Source: Drosophila persimilis (taxonomy: Eukaryota > Arthropoda > Insecta > Diptera > Drosophilidae). Taken from it: 64,000 bases of DNA. A model generated the notes under the pieces. It was not told where the DNA came from, ran no database searches, and saw only the letters and a list, made by a program, of their open reading frames with translations. Location: contig NW_020825288.1 of the NCBI RefSeq assembly GCF_003286085.1, positions 17,670,001 to 17,734,000 on the forward strand, given 5' to 3'. Of the stretch, positions 28,551 through 39,136 are shown piece by piece (positions within the stretch are counted from its first letter, which is position 1; every line of letters starts with the position of its first letter). The translations under genes and the position numbers were made by a program.

Positions 28551-31500
28551 GCACACAGGCAAACACGGGCATAGAGAACGAAGACAAAAAGAGCAACAAC
28601 AGCAAAAGCAAACAAAACGCAAACGAAAAAGATCCCCAAAAATAGTAAGTGAATACAAAGTGGCATATGCACAGGCAAGGTGTATTCAAAAGAGGGTGAG
28701 GCAAAGAGTACGGAAAGGTGGAGTGCGAAAGAGAAACAAAATTACAAGAGATCTACTAAAGAGTCGATGAAACACTTCATAGAGTGGGCCCCACCCTGCA
28801 CACAATACACCTTGTGCATATGAAATATGAAGAAAAAACTCACACACACACACACACACACACACCTATTCCTGTATGTAGATTTTTATGCGCACCTCTG
28901 TGCATGAATGAACGAACGAATGAATGAATGAATGAATGAAAAATTGTTAACGCAGCAATTCCACGAAAGAGACAACCACAAGAAGTGGACAGAGGAAGAA
29001 GCAGCAAAAGAAGAAACAGAAAAGCAGAAGAAAAAAGATCTGTGAACATGAAAATTTGAAAGGTATGAACAAAAAGTTAAATTAAAACAAAAAAAAACTT
29101 TAATCAGAAAAAAGAAACACGAGAGAGCAAGTGTGTGTGCTTTTGTGTGTTGGCAACTCGTTTTCCAGCTCCATTTCCAGCTGGCCACAAATTGTGCGTT
29201 TTTCGAGGGGGGTAGGGGAAGAGGAGGGGCAGCGGCAGGGTAGCGTAGCGGCGGACACAGACCGAGCGGGAGAGTTCAAATTATGAATAAATAAAGAGTA
29301 GAGCCCAGAAGAAGAAGGCAACTATAAAAATCAAAATAAATACAGAAACAAGAAAACAGAGCTTGCTTTTGGGAACATAAACGTTTGATACCCTTGAAGA
29401 TCCATAGAATCCATGAAACATTTATAGAATTCTCATCAAATTTAGAGGATCATTTGACTGATCTTTCATATGAAATATTTTTATTAGCTGCTGTTCTTTC
29501 GATGGATACCATCATTAGAGTTCCAATTTATGATCTAGCAGAATGTTTCATTAAGAAACAAACCCATTACCAAAATCATTACACCCTACCTAAGGCAGGG
29601 TATCGCACAAGCAACAACGGATTGCAGTCGCAGTCAAAGCTGAGCTACAAGTCAGCGACGCGCCCACGGACAGCGGCAGAGACAGAGGAGCAGCCGAAGC
29701 TGCCGCAGAAACAGAGATAAAACAGGGACGCCAAGAGGAACACCAAAGACAAAGCCGGTTTGCAGGAACTTAGGCGCAAGGCAGAACCCCGAGAAGGAAA
29801 CAGAGGAAGAGCCAGAAAAGTGCGGAATGGAGCACGCAAAACAAAAAAAGGAAGGAAACAAACATCAAGCCCCAACGACAGCAGCAATCGGGGAAGACCA
29901 CGATAGAGAGAGAGAGGGAGAGAGACAGAAAACAAGATCCAGTCGCATCCATCCCCCCTAAATCATTCATCAACTGCACTTCGGAGCCGTAAGGCGATCG
30001 TTCCCCAACAACAAAAACAGAACCAGCAAACGTTTTTTGTTTTTTCGTTTTTTGTGTGCGAGTATGAATGAAAACGAACGTGTTTTCTGGCTGAGAGATG
30101 CAGAGAGAGAGCGAGAGAGAGAGCTGGCGCGGCTGACTGCGACGCCGGTAGCAATGGGATGAATGAAATGAGCGCCAAAATGAATGAAAGTAGTGGGGCG
30201 CAGGCAGAGAAGTCGACGTTGACGTTGGCGTTGACAGCGCAGAGCGCTCTCTGACTTTTGCTGTTCGTTCTCTCTGCTGCTGCTGGCTGTCGCTCTCTGT
30301 CTCCGGCTCTCTCTGATGTTGGCGCTCGTTCAAAGCATTTTTATAATATTATTTTCATACAAATCTCTTAGGCCATATTTAATAAGAAAAAAATTTAATT
30401 TGCCTTATTTATTTGTTTCTTTTTTTCCGCATTATTTTTTTTGTGCTTGTTATTTTCAAAGTTTATGATTAATGAGAGATGATTAAAGCGCGGGCAGTTC
30501 GTATATACAACTTGTATGTATATACATACATGTATGTATGCATATGTAAATATGTGTGCGTGTTAAAATAAGGGCAGCCCTGTCCGTATCTTTTATCCAC
30601 AAAAATGTAAACTAAATGTACGTGACTGCGCCTTCTGCTCCTCTTCAGACTCTCCTTCTGCCTCTGCCACAGCCTCTTTTTCGTTTTCTTCTGACTGATG
30701 TTCCCCCCTTTTTTTTTATCCCATGCCCATTGAAGAGGGGTCTCCTCCTTGGGCAGCATCTGCGCAGTTGTCGCCGTTTTTGCATGTTTTTTTTTGTTTT
30801 TGTTTTAGTGATTTCTATGCCCTAGACTTGTAGATAGCAGGAGTATGTTTGGTTTGCGAAAAGCTATGTAACAGGTCCTTGCTTAGACCAGAGACTAGTG
30901 TGTGAAATGTTTGTTCTTCTTCTGAGGTTCTAGTTCTCCAATATCCTTTTCGCCTCAGTTACATTTCTTTACGGGGTATCCGTATGGTCTGTATATCGTT
31001 TTATTGTCCATTTCTGTTGCCATTTTATGGTCCGCGATCTCTTCTAGCGACGCGACGAGCGAAAAGTTCATGCTGTCGTAAGGGACTCACTCCTCGGTTC
31101 CCACAGATGTGTGTGTGCTAGAGAGAGTACGAGCATGTTTTCTATATATATATATATACAGCACTACTATATACACTACGAGTATACATATGTACACATA
31201 TTTAGTTGGGCACTGACTCTTCGTCTTTGGGGTTTTGTTGTTGTCGCTGCGTTGACATTGAAATTGTGTTTGCGCTTTTGTTGATCTCTACGCAGCGATA
31301 AGACATAAATATTATACATAAATACTTTTTACGTTTGTTTTTTTTTCGGGGTTTCGGTTCGAATTTGGTGTTTCTTTCCTTGCAGTGTATCCCCCACAGA
31401 TTCTGTTTTATTTCTATAAACATTAAAAACAGCACTAAAATGGTTTTTACCCGGTGGCTCTGTTTCTTTGAGGAGCCCACAGCTGACAGTAGGCTTTGTT

Positions 31501-34500
31501 CTTTATGGCCCGATGGCACAGATACAACAAAGATACAGATACATTTCCCCACTGCTCTAGATTGCGGGTTTAAAAATCGTGCAGAAAATACTATGGAAAT
31601 CCTTAGGAATGGACCCTGGCATGAAAAGTAAAGAATTGAGAACAGTTCCTTGAATATTCTTAATCTCAAAACAAAGTTCTCTGAAGCGATTGAACCCATT
31701 AAGGCCTTAAATCTTCGTAGAATTAAAGATACGAGCAGTACGCGTATACTCGGTGGAAGAAGTGCCTTTGGAGTGGAGTTTTGCCCTGAGTGCCACTACT
31801 CATAAGTACAAGTGTCTTTCCCAGTATTTAGTGTTATTATCGAATCACAAGAATTTCCCATTATTAACACATACTTTTTTGGTACATTGTTCTCTTGCTT
31901 TGGCAGCAAAACATCAGGGCAAAAGATGCATAACAAATTACCATAAAACGTTGTCCAACACACACAGATATATCTGCATGTGTTCGTGTGTGTATCTGTG
32001 TAATAGATAAAGCATAGTAGACACATGTCAAAGCGGGGCAGCAGCAACAACAGGAAGAGGTCTGGGAAGAGACATCGAAACTTTAAATACTCTTAAAAGG
32101 ATCGAATCATTCATATTTCGGCTAGGAATCCATTCCCTGTTACAATGTTCCCATAAGCGAAAAGAAGTTCCACACCTTTTTAGTGGTCTGATCTTTGTCG
32201 CTTTCGAAATCATAATACCCTCTTATCTCTATGTATGCAAAGGGTATAAAAACGACAATGTTTTGTCACATTACGTATACGATCAGTGGACTGACAAACG
32301 GATGGATGGCTGGATGGAGGGCTGGCGGGGCTGCCTGAGTGAGTGACTGACTGACGTATTGCCTGATTGACAGCAGCAGCAGCAACAGTTGAATGGGAAG
32401 AGCATTGGGGGGGGGGGAGTAGAAGGTAAAGTAACCCTCTGCATATTTTTCAGATATTTATTTCGTGTTTTTTCAAATGCAAATGTATTTTTTTTTTCTT
32501 TTCTTTCAAAGAGGAAGCCCCAAAGGGGATTGAAAGAGTGACTGAATGAATGAAAGAGCAAATGATTGGGTAAATGAATGAATGAATGTAAGTTCTCTCT
32601 TGGCATTTTGCCGGATTTTCTGAGGAAGGAGGCAGGCACACTGGGGCGCGGTAACACCGGAAACAAACGACGTGACTTTTCACAGAAATCTATGCGAAAT
32701 GCTACCGATAATTATGTACATTATTTCATTCATACAATCAATAATAGTACATACAATAGATGTATGTATATATCATGTGTTTTAGTGCCAGCACAATTCC
32801 TCTGCAAAACAATAATCGTATCTTTTGCTTCTCTTTTTTTGTGGATTCTTTCAGGCCACACGCTTTTTATTATTTTTGCTGTGGGGCATTATCTTATCGC
32901 CAAATAATGTTGGCTCTTTCTATAATGCTGCCTCTCTGTCTCTATGTCAGCGCCTTTTTATCGCACGGTTCCAAAGGCAAAATAAAAATAATAATAACAG
33001 TCGCAAGCGAGGAATTGATTTCAGAAAGTCTTCCGACTATGATATACATATATACTCCATTCACCATTTAAAATTATATACTTTTGTGCTTTAGAATGTA
33101 CTTTTAAATTGTTTATTTCCATAAAATGTACCTAAATTCAAAATTGTATAACTCTAGAGTTTATAGAACCCAAGATCTAATAGACTATTTCATAGAAATA
33201 TCATCGTCCGAGGCATACCCTCCAAGCCTGTAAACGATGAAAGATTCCAGCTCCATTATTAGCAAGTTTTATATTATATTTTTGAATTTGTTTGTATTCA
33301 GGGGCCACTAATCCATAGAAACTACTACTTTTTTTGCTTCTAAATATATACCCCCGTCAAAGTTAACCTAAATACCAATTTTCCTAACTCTGGACCTTAC
33401 AATCCTGTGTACAATCCAATATTACAATCCTCTTAATGTACAGAAAAATATTCTACCAACGCATAAAATGACTTCTCCGGCACTTCTTTGGAAACTTTTT
33501 GTTATAAAACATCCTTTAAACAAGGAGAAGTCCCATTTAGACTACAAAATTAGAAAGCTCATATTTTGGGCTGTTTGAAACACATTTTGTAAACAAACTT
33601 ATATTTATTTCGCACTTTCATAACTCTAAGCCCTATACAACCCAAGATCGAAGAGTTTATTCCATCTTCCAGCTCATAGAACAGTGGATAACGCCTTCTC
33701 CTTCATGTCTATGGGTAACAGTGTACACTCTCAGAAACATGACTAACGATGGCTTGATGCCCTGCCATAAATGTGAAGAAAGGCACAGAACTAGAGCGAG
33801 CAAAGATCCATGCTTCCATGAACAAATATATATAGTAGGTATGTACAATGTACATATGTATATATCTCCTGTGTGCTTGTGGCACAAGATAGGGCCATAA
33901 CGAAACGCGCCCCAACCATATAATTGTTGAACATTTCGCATTCGCACAGCTCTTCAACAACATTTTGCTCTTCAATTATTATGGAGTACGAAATTCTTGG
34001 AAATCTGTTATCAAATTGGAACCCACAAAGACCACAAAATTCCATTCAACAAACAAAACAAGCAAAGCCAAAGACAGAATAATACAAATCAAATAAATGA
34101 TGGAATAAGCTATATTGCGAGTGGGGTTTCTTTTCTGGCAGTGTGTCATCGTAAAATGATATATGGGTGGGTTCGATTGTACTCACCCAAGGACGCCTCA
34201 TGATCTGAAATATCCGATAAATCCTTGCACCCATTGATGGGCTCCTCTTTGATGAAGATGTTCTTCGACTGGAATAGAGAAAAATGGTTATAGAAAGGTA
34301 AAAGGCTAGATCAGAGACTTAAGCAAGCCTTAAACCTAAAGAGAAATGCTAAGGAATTAAACTCAAAAGTGTGAAAATAAGCTACACTTGGAGAGAAATA
34401 GAGCTGTCGATCCAGTTCTGTGATTTCTTTTGAACTTATCATTTTTTTCCTATGACATAGTTCATGTTTTTTTGTATTACCAAGCCACACTGGAAGAGAG

Positions 34501-37500
34501 ATTTCTGGTCATTGCCTTTCTGTGATATCTACTGATCTTATCATTACATTCTAGTATTAAAACTTATGTTTTTTCTATTAGCAATCCATTTCCAACATGT
34601 TAGAGATTACATGTTCCAGTTGCAGAGAAAATATATGCTTTACATTGTTCGATCATCATCCAATAGATCTTTGTCTAAAGAGCATTTCTTAAGCAAGATC
34701 TTCCCCCATTAATAGAGAATTTCTTCCATAAAATTCCTTAGATTTCTTCAACAAGAATATATTTTTTGGGCATTTCTTCAAAAATATCATACAATTCTTA
34801 ACCAAGATCCTTTTCAGAGAATTTCCTCCTCAAGATCATGATCTTTCTTCTAGTTCTTCCACAAGATCATCATCTTTAGGGAATTATTTCTTCATTTCTT
34901 CAGATCATGATCTTTCAGGCAATTAGCTCAAAACGATCGTCAGATTTTTGTCATTTCTTTTACAAGATCATCATCTTTATTACATATATTCAATACTACC
35001 ATCTTTAGAGCGAGGTAATTTCTTTGCAGAGATCATCTATAGAACAATTCTTCAACAAGAACAAGATCGTTATCATTCGCTTACATTTCTTGCAGTCTTG
35101 TAGATCATTCTTACATCCATCTATCTTTATTGTACCGTGGAGGTACCCTTCCTCTCTCCGTGTAATATCTGTCATACAATGATTAAATCCACAACAAGGC
35201 CTCCTTCCTTCCAAATGATCGTGTGTGTGTGCTGTGTGTGTTTGTACACATTTATAAACAAGCCACTTTTACCCAATTACAAAATATATGTACATATGTC
35301 CCCTCCCCAAAGTGTAACCAGGGGAGCCAGAGTAATCAGAGCCAGCAGCAGAACATGGAATAGATTGCCAGCAATTGACGGGTGCCTCTGTGGACTGCCC
35401 CAATGTCCACGGGACAGCTGAGAGATCTCCCCCCCTGAGAGATCTGTCGTGTTGAATGCGTTCTAATAAATTGAATTGTACGTTTGACTTCCATATGGAG
35501 AGGGGATCCAGAGAGAGGTCTGCTGTGTGTCGTCGCTTAATGATAATGGAGGTCAGAATAGTCAAATGAAATGTGTATCACACACAAATTTCGAATTGGA
35601 ACTCAATTCGGGGGCTCTTCTGAATGCCTCACAGGCCCCATAAAAAGTTCTCTTTTGGTTTTAGGCTTCAGTTACGTTCCGAAATGGAAACCCAAGAAGA
35701 CTTTTTCTGCTGCTGCTGCCCAGACATTATAGAGATCGGATTACATTGCGGGTTGGGCATTTTCCAAGCGACTGCACATGGGCATGTCCTGAGAGAAAGG
35801 ATCGTCAGGCCTTTGGGGTCACGGACCGGATGAAAGTGGTCAACGGTTCAGCGGATATGCGCTTACCGCAGGCGCTGAAACGATCCTCAAAAGATCAGCT
35901 GGAACCGAGAAAGAATGCCCCAATGGGAAGCCCTATACAAAAGCATTGTTCACGTCTTTTTTTGGTTCCTTCCAGCGTTCGGTATGGGAAGCCTTTGTCA
36001 ATCGTTTCTATCGCAAGATGCGTCACAAATTAAGTGGCACGCTTCTGGCTTTTATAGCAGATACCTTTACTCTTCTGACAATAGATTGTTTACACAATAG
36101 AATTACGCCTCTGAATGCCGCAGACACGACTTTAGTATACCCTCTCCCCCAGTGCCTGCTCTTCGGAGAGATCTCCCAGAAAAGTGTGGCCGGATCGTTG
36201 GATCGTTCGGTAATAAATATTTAAAGGGTGTTGGATAAAAAGCAAATAGCATGATACATAATAATTGCGTTTTCGTTTCGTTAACCAAATTTAGAATCCA
36301 CTGGCATCTACGTGTTTTGCATTCCGAATTGAGGTCTCTCTCTCTCTCTCTCGATGGCTGTCATCGATCGTTGCAGTGGCTGTCAAAGTGGCACAGAAAA
36401 CGATGGACAGACAGACTATCGATCGATCAGCCAGAGAAGCGTTTAAATATAGAAATTATAGAATTTATGCAGCCATCGATCAGTAAGCGGCTCTACGTGC
36501 GAGTCCTTGAAGAGTTAGAAATCAATGATCATCGATCATCGACTGTTTGCTTAACGAGATCTTGAAATGAAAGATTGATCTTCTTTAAATATGCAATGCA
36601 AATAGAAGAGTATCCAATCATTTGGGGCGACTAGAGATCGCATAGCTCATCCAGTTCGTTGAATACACTCACAGTGTGGCTTAGCAGTGACATCCATTGT
36701 TCTTAAATGGGGATATGGGGAGATTATAATTGTTATATAGCTTACAGAGATCTTCTAGAACACATAGAGATCTTAAAATGGTTGTGGATCGTAGTCTTAT
36801 AATGATCTGGAACATGAGGGGTATTCTATGTTCTTCAGGTTCTACAATTCTAGAATTCATCTTGAATCTGATGAAAGCTGATCAAAGAAAATCTTTCGCT
36901 GGAAATGGTTCTTAGTCTTAGAACCAGTAAAATGATAGATATTCTTCAAATATGACCGTTTTCCATAGAAAATATTAGAGACCTTTTTCTTTTTTATACT
37001 CTGTCTCCCAAATTGCACTCAAAGAGCGCGTAATACCCTCTCTGTTTCTCTTATTTCACAGCTAGCTCTCTACCAGTGAGTACGGGGGTATCTTAGTGTC
37101 GCGGCACGTGATTTTGTATAGAATAAAAGAGGGATTAATAGAGTTTTCCCTTGAAATGCATGTCCTTACCTCCACTAAACTCGATAGAAATGTGACTTTT
37201 CGGTTCTTCTTGAGCCTCATGTTGCTGTTGGTGTTATTGCTGTTCAGGATCGATGGCACCACCGATGGATGAATGCTGAATGTGGAATTGTGGCACAAAG
37301 TATTGTGGCTGCTGCTATTTGGTTGCGATTTGAACCGATGGCCAGCGTTGAAGCCGTTGAACAGTTCGTTGAGGTTGTGAGAGAAGGAAAACTGTGCAAC
37401 GGACGACGAAGAGTGGTCGGGTCCTCCGGTGGCAATGGCGGTGGCTTGCGGGGGCAACGCTGGTGGTGGCAGCATAAACTTCGTGGCAGATAGATCTGTT

Positions 37501-37520
37501 TTACAAATCGCCAATTCCAT
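246..37520 (-). CDS. pnt: pointed, P2 isoform (Ets transcription factor), N-terminal part; C-terminus outside the window
   Basis: Pointed P2 is the nuclear Ets activator that acts downstream of EGFR/Ras/Rolled MAPK. Five minus-strand coding exons join in consistent phase: 37520-37170, 34268-34187, 2491-2375, 1663-1460 and 524-246, giving 344 codons plus one base before the gene leaves the window. The start [14 protein letters not shown] agrees with the P2 N-terminus as I remember it. Residues 150-155 read LPPLTP; Thr154-Pro corresponds to the known MAPK phospho-site of P2. Residues of about 160-250 form the Pointed/SAM domain that docks MAPK (for example [16 protein letters not shown]). The last visible exon is Asn- and Ser-rich. 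The ETS DNA-binding domain is not here and must lie left of position 1. Introns run from about 0.7 to 31.7 kb. The window is a fragment of the gene, not a broken gene: no frameshift or stop is seen in the exons. Confidence 0.93.
525..1459 (-). other. pnt: pnt intron (0.94 kb)
   Basis: Between the Pointed-domain exon and the next coding exon. AT-rich with long T runs around 692-722. No conserved coding or repeat structure seen. Confidence 0.8.
1460..1663 (-). CDS. pnt: pnt coding exon with core Pointed/SAM domain (residues 185-251)
   Basis: 204-nt exon between acceptor CCCATAG and donor GTAAGC, phase 1 to phase 1. It encodes most of the Pointed domain: [20 protein letters not shown], then [20 protein letters not shown], then [12 protein letters not shown] and [13 protein letters not shown]. 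This is the MAPK-docking SAM fold of Ets proteins. Compared with the D. melanogaster sequence as I recall it, the only differences are conservative ([10 protein letters not shown] where I recall KMKGRAMVDL). Confidence 0.96.
1664..2374 (-). other. pnt: pnt intron (0.71 kb)
   Basis: Unremarkable intron. The part from about 1900 to 2340 shows loosely repeated words such as TATCTTGG/AATATCTAGG and AGAACATCT, possibly an old degenerate repeat. Nothing coding. Confidence 0.8.
2375..2491 (-). CDS. pnt: pnt coding exon with MAPK phospho-site (residues 146-183)
   Basis: Acceptor TATCTTTCAG and donor GTGAGA bound a 117-nt exon coding [20 protein letters not shown] and onward to KYNITK. PLTP contains the Thr-Pro phosphorylated by Rolled/ERK in Pointed P2. 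The second half begins the N-terminal helix of the Pointed/SAM domain. Phase 1 on both sides. It would be shared by P2 and by the candidate alternative first exon at 2579-2813. Confidence 0.95.
2579..2813 (-). CDS. pnt: Candidate alternative first coding exon of pnt (P3-like N-terminus)
   Basis: A minus-strand open frame of up to 157 codons (2999-2526) lies directly upstream of the shared exon at 2491-2375. The most likely start is ATG at 2813-2811, giving [20 protein letters not shown], followed by His- and Asn-rich runs. At 2579 the sequence AAAG/GTTCAT leaves phase 1, exactly what the next exon needs, with an 87-bp intron of normal Drosophila size and a pyrimidine-rich 3' end. The donor is weak beyond GT. 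Upstream ATGs in the same frame (to 2999) are possible. Pointed is known to have an isoform with a different N-terminus but the same Pointed domain; I infer that this is it. Homopolymer runs can keep frames open by chance, so confidence is moderate. Confidence 0.5.
3000..5300 (-). other. pnt: Start of the 31.7-kb pnt intron: GAGA- and CAG-rich block, possible internal promoter
   Basis: From 3440 to 3810 there are dense GAGAGA runs, a CAG/CAA run (3711-3745) and GAAACGAAACGAAACG. From 4600 to 4830 there are more CAG runs. This block lies upstream (minus strand) of the candidate alternative first exon at 2579-2813 and could hold its promoter and 5' UTR. Long open frames here follow the triplet repeats and are not taken as genes. 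No core promoter motif is convincing. Confidence 0.4.
3711..3745. repeat. (CAG/CAA)n microsatellite
   Basis: An imperfect CAG run that would encode Gln in one plus frame. It is intronic in the pnt model, so not taken as coding. Confidence 0.85.
7990..8420. repeat. Degenerate AT-rich tandem repeat (TAAAATTCNTC-like)
   Basis: The stretch repeats words such as CTAAAATTC, CTGAAATTC, TTAAAATTC and CAAATTTTC every 15-25 bases over about 430 bases, with drift. Looks like an old short tandem array rather than unique intron. Confidence 0.5.
9355..9400. repeat. (GA)n microsatellite
   Basis: About ten uninterrupted AG units (9361-9380) with a GA-rich tail. Potential GAGA-factor binding. Confidence 0.9.
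9609..9638. repeat. (GT)n microsatellite
   Basis: Nine GT units then an interrupted tail ATGTGTGTGAG. Confidence 0.9.
9671..9704. repeat. (GCAGTG)n hexamer repeat
   Basis: Four perfect GCAGTG units plus a partial unit. Confidence 0.85.
10889..11020. repeat. Short tandem repeat with CCCCTCTTTAGTGATCTTTT units
   Basis: Three to four imperfect units built from CTCTATACCCCTC and TTTAGTGATCTTTTAACC modules. Confidence 0.7.
12268..12315. repeat. (GA)n microsatellite
   Basis: Interrupted GAGAGA tract broken by CTGACA and TA. Confidence 0.85.
12540..13020. repeat. Degenerate tandem repeat, about 120-bp period
   Basis: GATTTTTGGTRCATA, GTRGATAATAGTTATCG, ATAGTTATACCA and ATCATCTTSATATCTCAAAGATTG recur in the same order about three to four times with many substitutions. 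Confidence 0.65.
13738..13764. repeat. (GTGGCAT)n heptamer repeat
   Basis: Three perfect GTGGCAT units followed by GTGG, adjacent to a nine-base G run. Confidence 0.85.
16360..16392. repeat. (GGCAGCCA)n octamer repeat
   Basis: Tandem AGGCAGCC units within the long pnt intron; about four copies. Confidence 0.8.
17080..17250. repeat. Degenerate repeat of GGGAGTAAAAGATACA-like units
   Basis: Five to six units of about 30 bases share TGGGAGTAAAAGATACACAA with drift. Confidence 0.6.
18640..19370. repeat. Degenerate minisatellite of GATAAAAGATACTAAAATATACTC units
   Basis: Over 700 bases built from about 25-30 units of 20-33 bases, each with AATGATAAAAGATACTA followed by AAATATACTCAAAG, strongly drifted. 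Purine-rich on the plus strand. Confidence 0.75.
22426..22459. repeat. (GGGGCA)n hexamer repeat
   Basis: Five to six perfect GGGGCA units; potential G-quadruplex on the plus strand. Confidence 0.9.
22730..24166. promoter_or_regulatory. Cluster of paired CGATA motifs (BEAF-32-like)
   Basis: Five copies of the near-palindrome RTCGATATTTCGATA or its complement, at 22730-22744, 22924-22938, 23049-23063, 24051-24065 and 24152-24166. Each holds two CGATA cores, the known recognition word of the boundary protein BEAF-32, and overlaps the DRE-type TATCGATA word. Function as a boundary or enhancer element is inference. Confidence 0.4.
23663..23740. repeat. G-rich repeats: (GGGGTTA)n then (GGGGAT)n
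   Basis: Three GGGTTAGG units, then about six GGGGAT hexamers. Telomere-like in form but not a telomere; a G-quadruplex is possible. Confidence 0.85.
25075..25106. repeat. (GGAT)n tetramer repeat
   Basis: Six GATG/GGAT units following GATCGATC. Confidence 0.85.
27470..27545. repeat. (GA)n microsatellite
   Basis: About 75 bases of interrupted GAGA with GGGAGA breaks. Confidence 0.9.
27588..27690. repeat. 35-bp tandem repeat, three copies
   Basis: CACATCCGTTCTACACAGAG followed by AGAAAACA occurs three times with 34-35 bp spacing and a few substitutions. Confidence 0.8.
28509..28548. repeat. (CA)n microsatellite
   Basis: About 20 CA units with one AAA interruption near the start. Confidence 0.95.
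34187..34268 (-). CDS. pnt: pnt-P2 coding exon 2 (residues 118-144)
   Basis: An 82-nt exon too short to show as a long ORF. It is bounded by acceptor CTCTATTCCAG and donor GTGAGT. It translates to [20 protein letters not shown] and then SDHEASLG; the IKEEP and [10 protein letters not shown] pieces match Pointed P2. It starts in phase 0 and leaves one base (G), which pairs with AT of the next exon to give Asp145. IKEEP resembles a SUMO-acceptor consensus (hydrophobic-K-x-E), an inference only. Confidence 0.92.
34269..37169 (-). other. pnt: pnt intron between coding exons 1 and 2 (2.9 kb)
   Basis: Contains a degenerate repeat of ACAAGATCATCATCTTT-like words (about 34660-35060), motif copies at 34492 and 36672, and a CT run (36334-36351). 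No coding exon recognised. Confidence 0.8.
34660..35060. repeat. Degenerate repeat of TTCTTCNACAAGATCATCATCTTT-type words
   Basis: ACAAGATCATCATCTTT, CAGATCATGATCTTTC, AACCAAGATCCTTTTC and similar words recur about every 45-60 bases, separated by AATTTCTTC. Confidence 0.5.
37170..37520 (-). CDS. pnt: pnt-P2 coding exon 1 (residues 1-117)
   Basis: It begins at ATG (37520-37518) and runs 117 codons to ...FLSSLVE, followed by the donor GTAAGG at 37169-37164. An acceptor TTTTCAG ends at 37534, so 13 bases of 5' UTR precede the ATG and at least one upstream non-coding exon must exist. An upstream ATG at the exon edge (37533) is in another frame. The segment is rich in Pro, Ser and Asn and has no folded domain; only the first residues are recognisably conserved. 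It ends in phase 0. Confidence 0.9.
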
Positions 37521-38081
37521 ATTGTGAAGGCATCTGAAAAGGGGAAAACGGAAAAAGGCAAAATTAGTAAACAAATCAATGCAAAAGGAAAAGCGGAAAA
37601 TGAGTGCCACAAATGGGTGGTGGCAATTATCGCACAATTATCAAACCATTTAGCAGTCATTTTTATTGGACCTCGTTTACACCTCCTGTTCGCACCTCTG
37701 ACTCGTGCCTGTCTCTGTCTCTCTCTCTTTGTTGATTCAACAAATTATGACACTTTTGCAACATCAAAGGCCGCCTCCCATTGAGGTGCACACAGAGAGC
37801 CACAACAAAAGGCACCGCCCATGGACACACTTTTGTCCGATATTTAAACAGCATCCATCCATGGCGTGGCCTACGAGTATACGAATGTTCTATGGATTTT
37901 AAGGCGGTTTCCCCAAAGGGTTTTTCAATATATATACATATATTTCTAATGGGTTCTCCTCTTTAGAGTTTTCAAATATTTACTCGGGCCTAACAGCGGA
38001 TGATTATGATGTTGTTTGGGGATTTGGGACCTCATTCAAACAACAAAAAACATCAAAAATTACTTTGAAGTACGACAAAGA

Positions 38082-38140
38082 CAGACAGACAGAGAGAAAG
38101 AGAGAGAGAGAGAGAGAGATCAAGCAGATAGACAGACAGG
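38082..38140. repeat. (GACA)n and (GA)n microsatellite
   Basis: AGACAGACAGACAG followed by GAGAGA and then GACAGACAGG. Confidence 0.85.
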
Positions 38141-39136
38141 AGAGATCTTCTTTTCGTTTTTTACCCGATATATTCCATGTGTTCGGGTTTTAGGCTAAAC
38201 AGATTTCACCCTTCAGCTTCTAATTTGCTCTGTGGTTTCTGTGGATCTGTTTTTATGATTTTCAATAGAACTTCTAGCTATTTTTAGGGTTCTTCAACTA
38301 AAAAATAGTTAGGAAAATCTTTAAAAACATAGAGAGGGCAAATTATTCAAGGAGAGGGTATGATAGTGATTGCGCGCTCTTTGAGTAGAAACAAACCCAC
38401 CCTTAACTGCTAAGCCACACTGGGGCAGCAATAGAAATAGCAAGCGAGCGAAAGAACCCTTTAAAACTCACTTTTTAATACTAAGCCACACTGCGACAGA
38501 GAAATTAACGAAAAGCAAGCTCATCTCCTAAGTCCCACATCCTTTTCCCTTCTCTCTGTGTACTCCTTCTTCAAGTATTCATCATCCCGCACCATGGATA
38601 CAAATTTCAACCCAAAACCCAAGTCCAAATCCAAAAAAGAATAATAAATTCTTAGGGAATTTTTATCAAACGGAAGTGCCAGAGCAGAGATAAGCCAGAC
38701 CGAGACCGAAGAGTAGAAATCTCCAAAGCACCAATGAGGGTTCGGATTCGGGTTCCTATGAGGGTTCCTCACTCACTTGCCCCATCAAGTCCATCTTGAG
38801 TGATCCGTCGCCCCCAGAAAGTGGGATAAAGTATTCAGAGGCTGTGTTTCGATTTCTTACACTCCCATCCCAGCAAGTATTAGGGTTTTAAGGGGCCTCC
38901 TTTGCCAGCAAGTAGGGTCTCTGGTTTTCATTACTGATGCTGGATGCTGATTCTAGACTATAAATAAATATAAGCCACGGTTGCCCGTTGCCCGAGATAA
39001 ATCCCAGTAAATTACGCATTAGCAATTACGAGTGTATTTACATTAAATACAAGTACGCCTTGCGACTGATAAAAACATTTTAGTGATAAACAATACGAAA
39101 GAAAAGAGTAATACCCAAAACGGGGGCACAAGACAT

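Larger units (their letters stand above)
19371..34186 (-). other. pnt: pnt long intron, distal part
   Basis: No coding exon found. Features inside are listed separately: G-rich repeats (22426-22459, 23663-23740), paired CGATA motifs (22730-24166), (GA)n and 35-bp repeats (27470-27690), (CA)n (28509-28548), and a GAGA/CTCTC-rich, GC-richer block at about 29880-30340 that could be another regulatory region. Open frames of 60-190 codons here are low-complexity shadows of these repeats. Confidence 0.75.

Noticed and set aside
29770-30333. 187-codon minus-strand open frame starting [20 protein letters not shown]
   Set aside because: It is kept open by GAGA, CAG and other simple repeats, has no domain, and lacks splice or promoter context; treated as intronic or possible 5' UTR sequence.
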